Positions 48,301-59,132 of a stretch of 64,000 nucleotides of DNA are shown here, in pieces. Below the pieces are notes generated by a model. It ran no database searches. It saw nothing but the letters and a program-made list of their open reading frames with translations, and was not told the origin of the DNA. The position numbers were made by a program, and so were the translations under genes. Numbering within the stretch: the stretch's first letter is position 1; every line of letters begins with the position of its first letter. The DNA comes from Triplophysa rosa (Eukaryota; Chordata; Actinopteri; Cypriniformes; Nemacheilidae), in the NCBI RefSeq assembly GCF_024868665.1, contig NC_079913.1, forward strand, positions 472,331-536,330, given 5' to 3'.

Positions 48301-51300
48301 GGATCTGGGGACCTCTCCAGACTATAAAGACAGTCGTGGGCTTACCCCCCTCTATCACAGCGCCATGGTCGGGGGAGATCCGTACTGCTGTGAGCTGCTG
48401 CTGTACGATCACGCCCAGCTGGGCTACAGTGATGAGAACGGCTGGCAAGAGATTCATCAAGTAAATCGTCCGTTTCCGCTCAGAATGCACACATTACACC
48501 TACGGGAGGGGAAAAAGTTGCATTTTCCAGCGAGACTAAATATATCCTCTTTTATTGTTTGTTACACCTGCAGCAGTGGGTGATCGGAGTGTGTGTTTTT
48601 GTACCATAGGCTTGTCGTCATGGAAACGTGCAGCACCTTGAGCACCTGTTATTCTATGGAGCGGAGATGAGCGCTCAGAATGCCTCAGGAAACACAGCGC
48701 TTCACCTGTGTGCCCTCTACAACCAGGTACACGTTTTATGCATGAATTAGATGAAAAATGATTTCGTTATTGAGATGTACCTGCACACTCACCGAGACAA
48801 ACATGTAATACAATACTGTTCTACACACTACTCTGTAAAAACGGTAAGTATACACAGTACAAAGTGTGTAGTGTGCAGTTCGCGCATTTCATCGGCAACA
48901 CTCTCTAGTCATTAAACTCCGCTGGGCACCAAATCGCATACAAACACATTTGCTGGATTCTATAATTTCCTCTCATTATTTCTCTGTTTCACTCACCCAC
49001 TTTTTCCTCTGTGCTCTTCCATCTCTGCAGGAAGGCTGTGCTAGAGTTCTCCTATTTCGAGGAGCAAATAAAGAAATCAAGAACTACAACAACCAAACAG
49101 CATTTCAGGTACCTATGACCAATCTGAACCAATGTCAAGGCTACAAGTTTATTCTTCAAAAATGACTTGTGCTAGACATAACATAACAGCACTTTTAACT
49201 AGGGCTGTCAAACGATTAATCGCGATTAATCGCACCCAGAATAAAAGTGTATATATTAAGAAAATGTTTACCTGTACTTATTTATATAATTTAAATTATA
49301 TGTAAATGGTTATTCATTTTAATATTTTGTTTTTTCTTAAATAAATGCTGTGTTTTTATTCATACAAAATTAATATGCACAGTACACAGACATACATTAT
49401 GTAAACCCAAACTTTTATTCTGGAAGCGATTAATCGTGATTAATCGTTTGACAGCCCTACTTTTAACTGATGGACAGAAGGAAATTTACATCTGATAGAG
49501 CCTTTTTGCAGTCATCATTTACTTTCACTGTATTAAAAAAATAGGGCTGTTAAATGATTAACCGTGATTAATCGCATGCAGAATAAACGTCTGTGTTTCC
49601 ATAATATATGTCTGTGGAATGTGCATATTAATTTTGTGCTTATAAACACATACAAGCACATGTGTTTATTTAAGAAAGATATCAAATACGAAAATCAATG
49701 TATGTTTATATATAATGTTGATTAAATATAAATAAATCCATGTAAATATTTTCTTAACGATTTTTGTTAGGTTGCCATCATCGCAGGGAACTTCGACCTG
49801 GCAGAAATCATCAAGATCCATAAAACCTCAGATGTTGGTGAGTTGGTCATGACCGTGTTTGCCTCGTGATAAGGGGCTCGAGTAAACCAAAACCAACCAT
49901 CACAATCCTCAATGTCCTACTCAGATAACACTGTAACTCAAGCATTAAGTATCACAAACCAATGTTATTCATAGCAAATTACAAAGGAAAGACAACATAA
50001 AAGCGCTTGATCGCACGAAGCAGCCCAAATCTGGCAACTCCATCAAATCGGTGTCAAAACATGATTTCTTTTCGTTTTAGACAGCCACTGCGGTCTGGCT
50101 ATTGTCTTTATCAGCAGTCTAATTTTGAAATGTGTGATGTAATCTCTGCAGAAGTGTTTGTCATACTAGTTTATGTGGGCTAATCTCTTTTTAATTTGTG
50201 TGTGTTTCTCTTTGTAAACCTCAGTCATGCTCTGTGTGATGTCATCTGTGAGTCATCGTCTGTTTGTCATTTTTGTGTAATCTCTCTCCCTCCATGTGTT
50301 GCGTGTAACGAAAAATATGTGCTTTTGTCATTTTTAATGATGTATTTGTTTCATTCATTAGTGCTACCCTCATTTTACACCCGTTTTGTCGAATTTTGTT
50401 TGTGTAACCCCTTAGGTTATTGCTTTGTATGCCTGCAGGGGATCATATCATGAAAAATCTATTTGTCCTTGATATTTTGAGATAGCAGCTGTTAATACAG
50501 TATTAAATCATACTGTATATTTACAAAATGTATTCTATATTCGCATGCGATGTAATGGTTGATATGACCCCGTTAATAAAGTCCAACTTTCTTTTGAATA
50601 TTTACGTTCATAAACCATGAAAGACTTTAAATACATGACCCCAGTCTCACCATTTAGTACATACAAAAGAATTCTATATGGCAGCTTTACATGCCTAAGC
50701 CACACCATATTTTACAGATGAGGTAAGGCTTTGGGTTAAAAGGGATTATACGTCTTTCACTTTCTATCACATTGACACGGGTTCATCTGTTCTGCCAGTC
50801 TTTTTCTATATGATAGTCTTGAACCTCATGGAGAGCGTTCTTGATCCATTCGACAGGCAAAAATGGGTTTTCTTCACTGTCTGGCCAACTGATTTCATGA
50901 ATAACTGAACCAATAGTACCACAATGGTGGTCATTCTATCAGATCATTTCAAATCGTGAGACTCACCGATGCACCACATGGCACGTTTAGGACACAACTC
51001 GCATGTCGCTTTTAACTTTGAATGAATATGTGACCTCATACGGCCTGCTTTACTCAACCCACCTTGACTAAGAAGATGAAAAGACAAATGTGTTTCCCTA
51101 GCTTCCTTGTTTGTGAGTTGGTGACTTGGTTTATGTAGGTAAATATATTGAAATAAAACAAGTTGTGTTTTATTTTTGGGAGCAGTAAAAGCCACAACAA
51201 TGCAAATTTACACCCCAATTACTTTCCTTTTCCATGATTGGTGTGTATGCTTTAAATTCCTTATTTGCGTGTCTAATATCTTCTCAAATCTGGCATGGTT

Positions 51301-54300
51301 TTATATTATAACTGTGGTGAAATAAGCTCACAACAAAATAGCAAAATACAGTAAATGTGAGTAAGCCCTGTGTGTAAAACTGTCTTTCTACAACAGTGCC
51401 TTTCAGGGAGACCCCCTCGTACTCGTCTCGGCGTCGTGCGGTCTGCATATCCCCACGTCGCTCTCTGATGCGATCGGCCAGCGATAACGCTCTGGATGAG
51501 AGTCTGCCCGCCCCGTCTCCGGCCCCCTCGCTTCGCAGTCTGCCTCCACTAGAGCCTGATGACAACGTGCCCACCCAGCGCAGCCCCCAAGCTGCTCACA
51601 CACACACGCGGAGCCTCAGGAGACACACACGCGGGCATCTGAGGTGTGGAGGACAGTTCACCCATAAATACAAATTGTATCATCATATGAATGTAGCTTC
51701 AGACCCATATGATTTGTATTCTGTGAAACACAAAAGAACACGCTTTTTCTATAAAATGAAAGTGAACGGTGAGCACAGGCGGTGAAAATTTAAAAATGTT
51801 GAATCAGTAGCATTAAATCGGTCTAGATGAAGTGTTTTGAAGCCATGCATTAGTGGAGCCCCTTAGCAACCATACACCCTGACAACCACCCCCAACATTT
51901 CCAACAGTTTCACACAGACAAGTGCATCTCAGATTTGTTTAGGAAAATCCCTTTTTAATCTTATTTTGATCTTATAAATGACGTTATTGGTCCAGAATCT
52001 ACACACTAACAAACTGGCATTCATATAACATGTGATGCGTTTAAATACCTGGAAGAATAGTTGCCGTTGACTCCAGAGCTGGTTGTCGTTCACTTTTGCA
52101 CGCTGGCGTACTGCAGCCCTGGCAGTCCTGTACAAAGAGAGCCGAGTCCTCCTGCTGTGTCTCGAGGTCCAAAGCGACGACTCTACAGCGCAGTGCCCGG
52201 CCGCACCTTCATCGCCGTCAGCTCCCACACCCCACAGGGCGAGGGTGAGATCACGCTGAACCGCGGAGAGAGGGTCAAAGGTCAGTTGGTCATCTCACTA
52301 TACAATATAGACCGAATGCATTTTCTGTTAGAAAGTTATTTTTTTGATGACAAATGCTGCGCAGATGAGTGATGTCTTCGATTGATTGAAATGGCATCTC
52401 TTTTAGTGCTAAGCATAGGTGAGGGAGGATTCTGGGAAGGTTCAGTTAAAGGACGGACCGGCTGGTTTCCTGCTCACTGTGTAGAGGAGGTCCAGATGAG
52501 ACAGTATGACCCACGACTTGGTTAGTACACAAACCACATTCAAGAATATACACAAGGTACTACGTCAAGTTCTATGCAATGTAACACCAGACGTTTGTCA
52601 AGGACATTTGGTGCATTTGATAAAACAAGTGCGGTGTTACACACTCATAGATAGCACGGTTAATATATTTGTGCCCGGCCCGCCCACGCCATCTAAATCC
52701 CACCCTTTAAATGAAGGTGCGGTCACGTTGCTGCGTCGCGCATCATTTTTGGTGAGAAAAATGGCATCAAGTTCAATTGTACTGATGTAGTCATGTATCT
52801 GTTTCTCAGAGACGAGAGAAGATCGCACCAAGAGACTTTTTAGGCACTACACTGTTGGCTCCTATGACAATTATACCTCCTACAGGTACACACTTCCTCT
52901 CCATCCTTCCCTTCATTGTGTTTCAATCTCGCTCTCATCCTGATGAAATCAATGAGGTTCAGTGGTCTTTTTGATATTTTAAATCCAGTTTTTACAGATA
53001 TCTTCATTTGTGGGAGTACAAAATAACTAATAATCAAAAATGATACTACACATGTTAATAATACGGTCATTTAAAACATGACGGTTCAAAATTGGTTTTG
53101 CACTGTGGGATAAGGTAAACTGCTCAATATTTACGCTTATAAAAAGCTATGTAAGAGTGCATTATTGGCTTACTCATCTGTTATTTGGCAGGTGTGGACA
53201 CACGCATATAAGCAATTTGCACTTCATTTCATTACTAAAGAAACACTAAAATGAGTTTCTATGACCTATAGTCATTTCGCAATGTCTTGCTAAAATAGCT
53301 TATCCAGTCAGAACGGAGTCTGAACTTTGTTTCATAATGTACCTTTGGCGTGGAAATTTGCTTAGAATGCAGAGTATACGTACTGAAATAATATTAGCAT
53401 GGAGAAATAGCATTTGGTTCGGTTTCCTTCTCAATATAATTGGAGGCAATGTGTGGGATTGTGCGTGAGGGACTCTGGAAAGACAGAGAATTCTGGCAAT
53501 GCAGCACATTTAACAATTGATTTCTGTATATTCGCAGCGATTATGTTATAGAAGAAAAAAGTGCAACACTGCAGAAAAGAGACAGCGAAGGATTTGGCTT
53601 CGTGCTTCGGGGAGCTAAAGGTCTGAAACCCAAACACTAACAGGTGAAGTCACAGACATGCAAATAAATTCACACAGAGATGCGCTAATAAGAGGCGTGT
53701 GTATTACCAGCCGAGACGCCCATAGAGGAGTTCACGCCAACGCCTGCCTTTCCTGCCCTGCAATATCTGGAATCAGTGGACCTCGAGGGGGTGGCATGGA
53801 GGGCAGGATTAAGGACGGGGGATTTCCTCATAGAGGTAGAGAATATTTGATTGCATCACTTATAATGAACTCAAACACTGCATGCACTGAAGGGTCTGTG
53901 TGAAACGCATGCTAAAATATGATTCCTTTCGGTCTGTCTCGATCATCCGTCAGGTGAATGGGGTGAGTGTTGTAAAGGTGGGCCACAGGCAGGTGGTATC
54001 TCTGATTCGGCAGGGTGGGAGTCGCCTCGTAATGAAGGTGGTGTCCGTCACACGCAAACCTGATACGGGGGATGTGGTCCGCAAGAAAGGTTCGTATCCT
54101 AAGCCTGTTTCATACATTTTGATTTTCAAGGACGTCATTGAATTCGATTTAAACAAACGGTCTTTCCCTGCTGATGATTACTTAGCCCCCCCACCTCCTA
54201 AAAGGGACCCAAGCACCAGCCTGACCCTACGCTCCAAAAGCATGACCGCAGAACTGGAGGAGCTGGGTAAGCCAATACTGACATATGCAAACATGCAACA

Positions 54301-57300
54301 TGGATGCACACTCCTTGCGTTTGGAGATGTTTGGATACTTGAGATGAATTCAAATAATACACTAGGCCCTATCTCATTGTTTTATTCATTGCAATGATCA
54401 AATGTACAAATCTTTGAGCTAAATCAGGAACTGTAGATTCTCCTTGCTTCTTGTTCACAAGCGTCGAGGAGAAGGAGGGGAGGTAAGATATGACATCATA
54501 ATTGTGAGACTAGCTCCATGTTTCTATGCGCTGATAGCATGGAATGTCAATGTTATCTAAACGTTTTTTATCTTGTTTCATTGCTTGGAAACAAGCTGTG
54601 TAAAAAGATTGTGTTTTTTCTTAAACATTTTCTTTAAATGTACTGTATACCTTTTGTGGCCTGTAGACGAACTAGATTTGCTGTTGTATTTGTGTGTTTG
54701 GTGATGTAGCCTATTTGTTCTTTACTACAGACTTTCATACTCATGTACTTTTATTTTCTAGTGCACTTGGTGTTTTTGTCTTCTCTGATTTAAAAGCTAT
54801 TGATATAACAGAACCCCGCTCAGGGATGGATGTGTATTAAGTGTTTGTGGGTTGCGACCTGTGTATCCCTCACAGAGAAGTTGGATGAGATGTTGAGTTC
54901 GCCAAAAGAACCTGTTGTAGTGATGAGGCCACGCCCCCCAGATGGAGACTGCAGAGCGGCCACTGTGAAACCGAGACCGACGAGTCGACGCATCACACAG
55001 GCTGAGATCAGTGTGAGTCTTATACACATAAACATAAAACGCTCTGTGCAGTTATTTTTGCATTCAACAAAAGTTGATCATTTTTGATGTAAAAGGCGTT
55101 ATTACATAAAATAACATCCGTTATGCTATATATAGCAGGTATATTATGACATAATATGCATTGTGTGCAACAGATGGTGCACATCTCCATTGTAGTACAG
55201 TAGCCAAAGTGTGTCAGTAAAGATACTCACGCCAGTAAATTTGGCAGCTGATCGGCTTCTGTTTGTAATCCGTATTGTCTTGGGATAAATAAAAATGTTG
55301 GATCTGGTGGTCTAGACAAAAGATGGTGACACGAGTGGCATTGATCCTGCAACATTGCATTTTCTGTGTATTTCAAGCAAAGCTGAATCTGAATTCTGTC
55401 CATTGTTTGTTTTTATTTTTGATGTATAGTCCTTGTTAGAGAGACAGGGTTTGCCAGGAGTGTCCTTGGGTGTGGACAGAAGTCACATGCAGCTTCCTCG
55501 AGGGATGTCCAGAACCAAGTCATTTGGTAAAGTTGAGCGCCGCGTGGCACACACACATTTACTCTGCAGGGAAACTCGTTTTTCTTTAGTTTACTACAAA
55601 GATAATTTGGAGGTTGTCTTTAAAAGTAAAACTACCTGGTAAGACTCTCCACATCAAATCTCCCTCCTTCAGATTAGTGTGAATAAGCTGTAAAAGACAG
55701 CAAAAAACTTCCTTTAGCAGCTGAGTTGTTGTCAAAAAAATTCTTCTTCTAAGCATACTAGTAGTAGTTTTTAACTTCATACGCATTGCTTTGTAGGTGT
55801 TCCTGAAGATGAAAGAATTTCTGCCCTGATTGGAGAGCATCGCTTCCCCCGAAGCTCCTCAATGACAGACAGCTTTAGACAAGACAGTATTCCACCGCCT
55901 CCGCAGACAGCTCCTCCACCACCTCCGACTCCCTACTTCCTTGATTCAGGGCCACCTCCTTCGTTTCTTCCACCTCCGCCCCCCTCTCGCGCTGCCAACC
56001 AGAGCCGATCTAGCTTTCGCCCGGGGGTGGAGCCTAAGCTCCACGGCCCAGTCACGACTGATCGCCAACGAAAAACCCGCTCCATGATCATTCTTCAGGA
56101 CACCGCCCACTTGCCAGTGGAGCCTGCCCCTATAGCAAGACCGCAAACGCCTACCTCTGGAGCTGTTCCTCCTGAACGTGGCCGTAGGCGCGGGCCAGCT
56201 GTCGAGAACCCATATGCTAACGTAGGTCGCCTTAGTGCCGTCTACACTCCAACCAAGCCTCAACGTAGGAAGAGCCCTCTAGTCAAGCAAGGACAAGTTG
56301 AGGAAAGTGCTCAGACAAGCAGAGACCCCTCTCCTTTGGGAGGGTTACGGATACCCCACAGCAGCAGGGCAGAGCAGTTCCAACAGCAGGTTCTCTCAGA
56401 GCGAGCCAGGATCACACCCCCTGGGGCTCGACGCAGGCCTAGCGTTTTCCTGTCTGTGGAAGGGGGCGCAACAGAACCACAGACAACCCCGTTACTGTCT
56501 CAGTCTCACTCAGTGGACGAATTGGCTGAGTTGCCTCCACCCGCACCTATGCTCTCCCCTGGCCCACCACCAGGGGGAACCACTTTTATACATCCTCTAA
56601 CAGGTCGACCACTGGATCCCTCCTCACCATTAGCGCTTGCACTGGCCGCACGAGAACGGGCTCTTAGTGGCCGGACTACACCCACTCCTACACCGTCACC
56701 CACACCTTCTCCCACTCAAGGCAGAGCAGTGGAGAGGCCAGAGACAGAGGGAGGAGCAACACCTCCTGCTCCTCTTGAGGCTCCTCCTTCAAATTCATGG
56801 CGAGATGAACCTGTCAGTATCACAGAGTCGACTAGCCAAGTGACTAGCGGTAGCCCGGGGTCTGGACGAAGCCTAGAAGAGTCATTAGCGGCACCGAGCG
56901 TTCAAGGCGTCCAAACTACATTAATGGATACAGAGCATAGCCAACCAGCAGTCCCACCCCCCATGCCCTCCCCTGCCCCCACCCTCTCGAATCTAACCAC
57001 ACGAAGTCTGACTATGAGCTCGGAGGAGGATGCAGAGCCCTACACAGTGACTCTGCCCCCTGCTCTGCTCTCTTCAAGCGACGAGGAAACAAGAGAGGAG
57101 CTTCGAAAGATAGGCCTCGTGCCACCCCCTCAACCCTTCTCGAATGGCCTTCTAATTAAAGAAACACCCAAAGCCACCCTAAGCATTTCACCTACTGGAT
57201 CACGACCATCTATTGCCAAGACTTCCTCTGGTAAAGCAAGTGATTCAACAGCGGACTCTGGGGTTGAAGACCCTCATATGGAGACCACCAGTACTGTTTC

Positions 57301-59132
57301 CACAGTCTCCAGCATGTCCACCTTGTCTTCAGAGAGCACAGATTCCGCTCATGCAAGCAAACCACGTTGTGGGGTGGGGCGTGGTCGCCCCGCCCATCTC
57401 AGGGACCCACTGCTTAAACAGTCATCAGACAGCGAGCTGCTTCCACACCCACCCAGCACAGGCCCCACCCGTCCACGCTACCTATTCCAAAGACGCTCCA
57501 AACTCTGGGGGGAGGAGCCCCGGACCCAGGTGGGTGGGGCTGATGAAAGTCGGCCTGCTGCTATGGGGGCAGAGTTACTAAGTAAAGACACTCATTCACT
57601 GGGGGAGGAGCCACCAATGGGAGCACCTCTTGACCCTGGCAGGAGGTCACCTGTGGGAGGAGCCAGGTAAGAAAGATCTTTCACGAATAATGAGTGGACA
57701 TAAAGCACAAAAAAAATCTTATTTGCACACCTGCATGAACCACAGCCAAACTCTCAATGTCTTTTAGCAATACAGCCACTTGACTTGACACCCTCAGTCA
57801 CACACCTGGTTAAACTGCCTTTCCATAACACACCTGTGTGTGTGTGTGTCTGTATGTCCTTGCAGATGTGAGGAGAATGGAGGAGAGAGTAAATCGTAGG
57901 TTTTTAGCTCTGTGGGTAAAAACAACTCCTTATCTAACTAACTTTCACTAAAACCCCTGTCTGCAGCTTTTAATCCAGCTGCAAATTACATGGTGGGCTT
58001 GTCTTCGGGGCTTATTATAGTTCAATGTGCAGTAACAGATTCTAACAGCTTTTTGTATTTGAGCAAAGAAACTGGAATTTTCAGTGTATCCTTTTTGAAT
58101 ATCTATAGAAGAAATTTCAAATAAAGGCAAATTCATGCAGTCTTTATTACATGCATATATTCAGTTTTCCATAGGAACCATACCTTAAACCTAGATTACG
58201 TTTATATTACTGCATGCGTTGTGGTAAGTTTATTGCAGCAGATTTTGGGTATTTTCAAAATACATACCGAGTACCAGCTGTGAAAATACTGTGATGAACT
58301 GAAGTTCCAACTCTTTAAAACAAAACCTGTACTCCTCTGAGGACTCCAGTTTTATATGAACTGCTCTGTCACTTTATTGCATTAAATTCTTACTGCATGC
58401 TCTGCACCATTTCAGTTAACAAACCCAATGGTTACTGCATTGGATTGGCTTTCACTCTCACATCAGTTTCCCAAAAGTACTGTTTTAGAGATTGTTTTTA
58501 ATTTCCTCCCTTTACACCTACAGCTCTCTTATTTTCCGGTCTATATCTTTTCACTCTCTTATAGACTATTTAGCAGTTTAGGTGAGCTTCACACCATTTC
58601 CCAGAGGAGTTACGGCACCACCTTCACCATCCGGCCTGGTAGCCGATACCCTGTGACCCGTAGGACTCCCAGCCCTGGAGCCACCCCTGAACGGAGTGAA
58701 CCGCTGGGCCCCGTACGTACTTTCGGTCCCCATCACCACCATCACACCATCCTCAAGTCCTCTAGCCTGAGTTTACCCCAGGAGCCCAAGGAGGTGCGTT
58801 TCGTCATGAGGAGCGCCAGCGCCCGAGCCCGCAGCCGATCTCCATCACCTTCCCCATGCGCTTCCCCTTGCCCCTCACCGGTTCTTGGAGGCCCACTTCT
58901 TGCCCTGCGACCATTCAGACAGCGCCCCCTAGCACTTTGGAGTAAGTATGACGTGGGAGAATGGCTAGAGAGTGTAGGACTAGGGGAACACCGCGCCCGG
59001 TTTTTGGAGCATGAGATTGAAGGCGCGCACCTGCCTGCCCTCACCAAGGACGATCTGGCAGAGTTAGGAGTGACTCGAGTGGGACACAGAATGAACATTG
59101 AACGTGCGCTAAAGCAGCTGCTAGATAGTTGA
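42310..59132 (+). CDS. shank3: SHANK3 postsynaptic scaffold protein
   Basis: Twenty-two core coding exons: 42310-42507, 45055-45258, 45386-45457, 47176-47284, 48018-48169, 48293-48460, 48610-48726, 49031-49108, 49771-49837, 51397-51643, 52117-52280, 52407-52520, 52810-52885, 53538-53620, 53711-53835, 53954-54089, 54186-54266, 54462-54482, 54876-55012, 55430-55526, 55797-57666, 58565-59132. They total 4884 nt, so 1627 residues. SHANK3 organises excitatory postsynaptic densities. Domains in order: SPN (about 55-158), ankyrin repeats (about 158-365), SH3 (about 483-545, EGGFWEGSVKGRTGWFP), PDZ (about 590-690, with carboxylate loop GFGF and TPIEEFTPTPAFPALQYLES), proline-rich region, and SAM (about 1560-1625, GAHLPALTKDDLAELGVTRV). 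The PDZ and the flanking APPPPKRDPST, TLRSKSMTAELEEL point to SHANK3 rather than SHANK1/2. The Homer-type PPxxF site survives (LVPPPQPF). The cortactin-type PPVPPKPK motif is missing. Which teleost paralogue (a or b) is not decided. Confidence 0.96.
43855..44215. repeat. Degenerate minisatellite in shank3 intron
   Basis: Many diverged copies of a motif built on CTCGCAATT(C/G)TGAGAAAAA, GTCAGAATT and GAGATAAA occur in both orientations (for example 44025, 44140, 44190). There is no coding content. This resembles a common fish minisatellite and probably reflects repeated local duplication. Confidence 0.7.
44636..44724. mobile_element. Solitary hAT-like element end in shank3 intron
   Basis: Successive AGTAACTGTAAT-type phrases end in GGTTACTCCCCAGCCCTG at 44707-44724. 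This is the reverse of a CAGGGCTGGGGAGTAACC terminus seen in fish hAT-like elements. No matching left terminus is present, so the copy is truncated. Confidence 0.5.
45490..46775. mobile_element. Large foldback (long inverted-repeat) element in shank3 intron 3
   Basis: Three nested pairs of complementary arms share a centre near 46245-46270. The first is 45896-45944 with 46599-46647 (ACCATTATGGTGAT...GGGCTCTTGACTC, two mismatches). The second is 46165-46187 with 46300-46321 (CTCAACGATGGTGACA). The third is 46218-46234 with 46262-46278 (GCAATGCATGCTGGG). The outer limits are estimated. There is no transposase ORF. A foldback of this size suggests a non-autonomous DNA transposon or an inverted duplication. 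Confidence 0.6.
47370..47650. repeat. CpG-rich inverted-repeat block in shank3 intron
   Basis: CCCAGTTAACTTCCGGTTTG near 47388 is the approximate reverse complement of ACCGGAAGTTCAGTTGGGG near 47600. The block also contains GACGCGCGCGCC and the palindrome GCGCATGCGC at about 47630. It is probably a MITE. Its ETS-type and NRF1-type words might give it promoter activity, which is speculation. Confidence 0.45.
49200..49459. mobile_element. hAT-type MITE with perfect 8-bp target duplication (shank3 intron)
   Basis: Terminal inverted repeats TAGGGCTGTCAAACGATTAA and TTAATCGTTTGACAGCCCTA are perfect over at least 20 bp. CTTTTAAC flanks both sides (49192-49199 and 49460-49467), an exact 8-bp duplication. 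It is 260 bp long and AT-rich, with no ORF. It is the most intact of three family members in this window. Confidence 0.9.
49542..49745. mobile_element. Second copy of the TAGGGCTGT MITE family, right end lost
   Basis: It starts TAGGGCTGTTAAATGATTAA and continues with ATTAATCGCATGCAGAATAA as in the copy at 25979. It fades out before the acceptor at 49770, so its right terminus is missing. The two copies in this intron lie in the same orientation, 82 bases apart. Confidence 0.7.
49838..51396 (+). other. shank3 intron, nothing further recognised
   Basis: This is the intron between the exon ending KTSDV and the exon starting PFRETPSYSS. I see only short open frames (50196-50453, 50944-51195) without family resemblance, and no repeat with clear ends. 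Confidence 0.5.
57866..57895 (+). CDS. shank3: Candidate 30-nt in-frame alternative exon of shank3
   Basis: Between the large proline-rich exon (ends 57666) and the SAM exon (starts 58565), a TGTCCTTGCAG acceptor at 57855-57865 and a GTAGGT donor at 57896 bracket exactly 30 bases. They read on in the shank3 frame as CEENGGESKS after the split arginine codon, without a stop, and keep the phase of both neighbours. I kept it out of the core model because the exon-to-exon junction without it matches mammalian SHANK3 (ARLFSSLGEL). It may be alternatively spliced or chance. Confidence 0.4.

Noticed and set aside
48018..48583. 192-residue frame taken as a single exon
   Set aside because: It is two ankyrin exons (48018-48169 and 48293-48460) read through the intron between them. 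The intron part breaks the ankyrin pattern.
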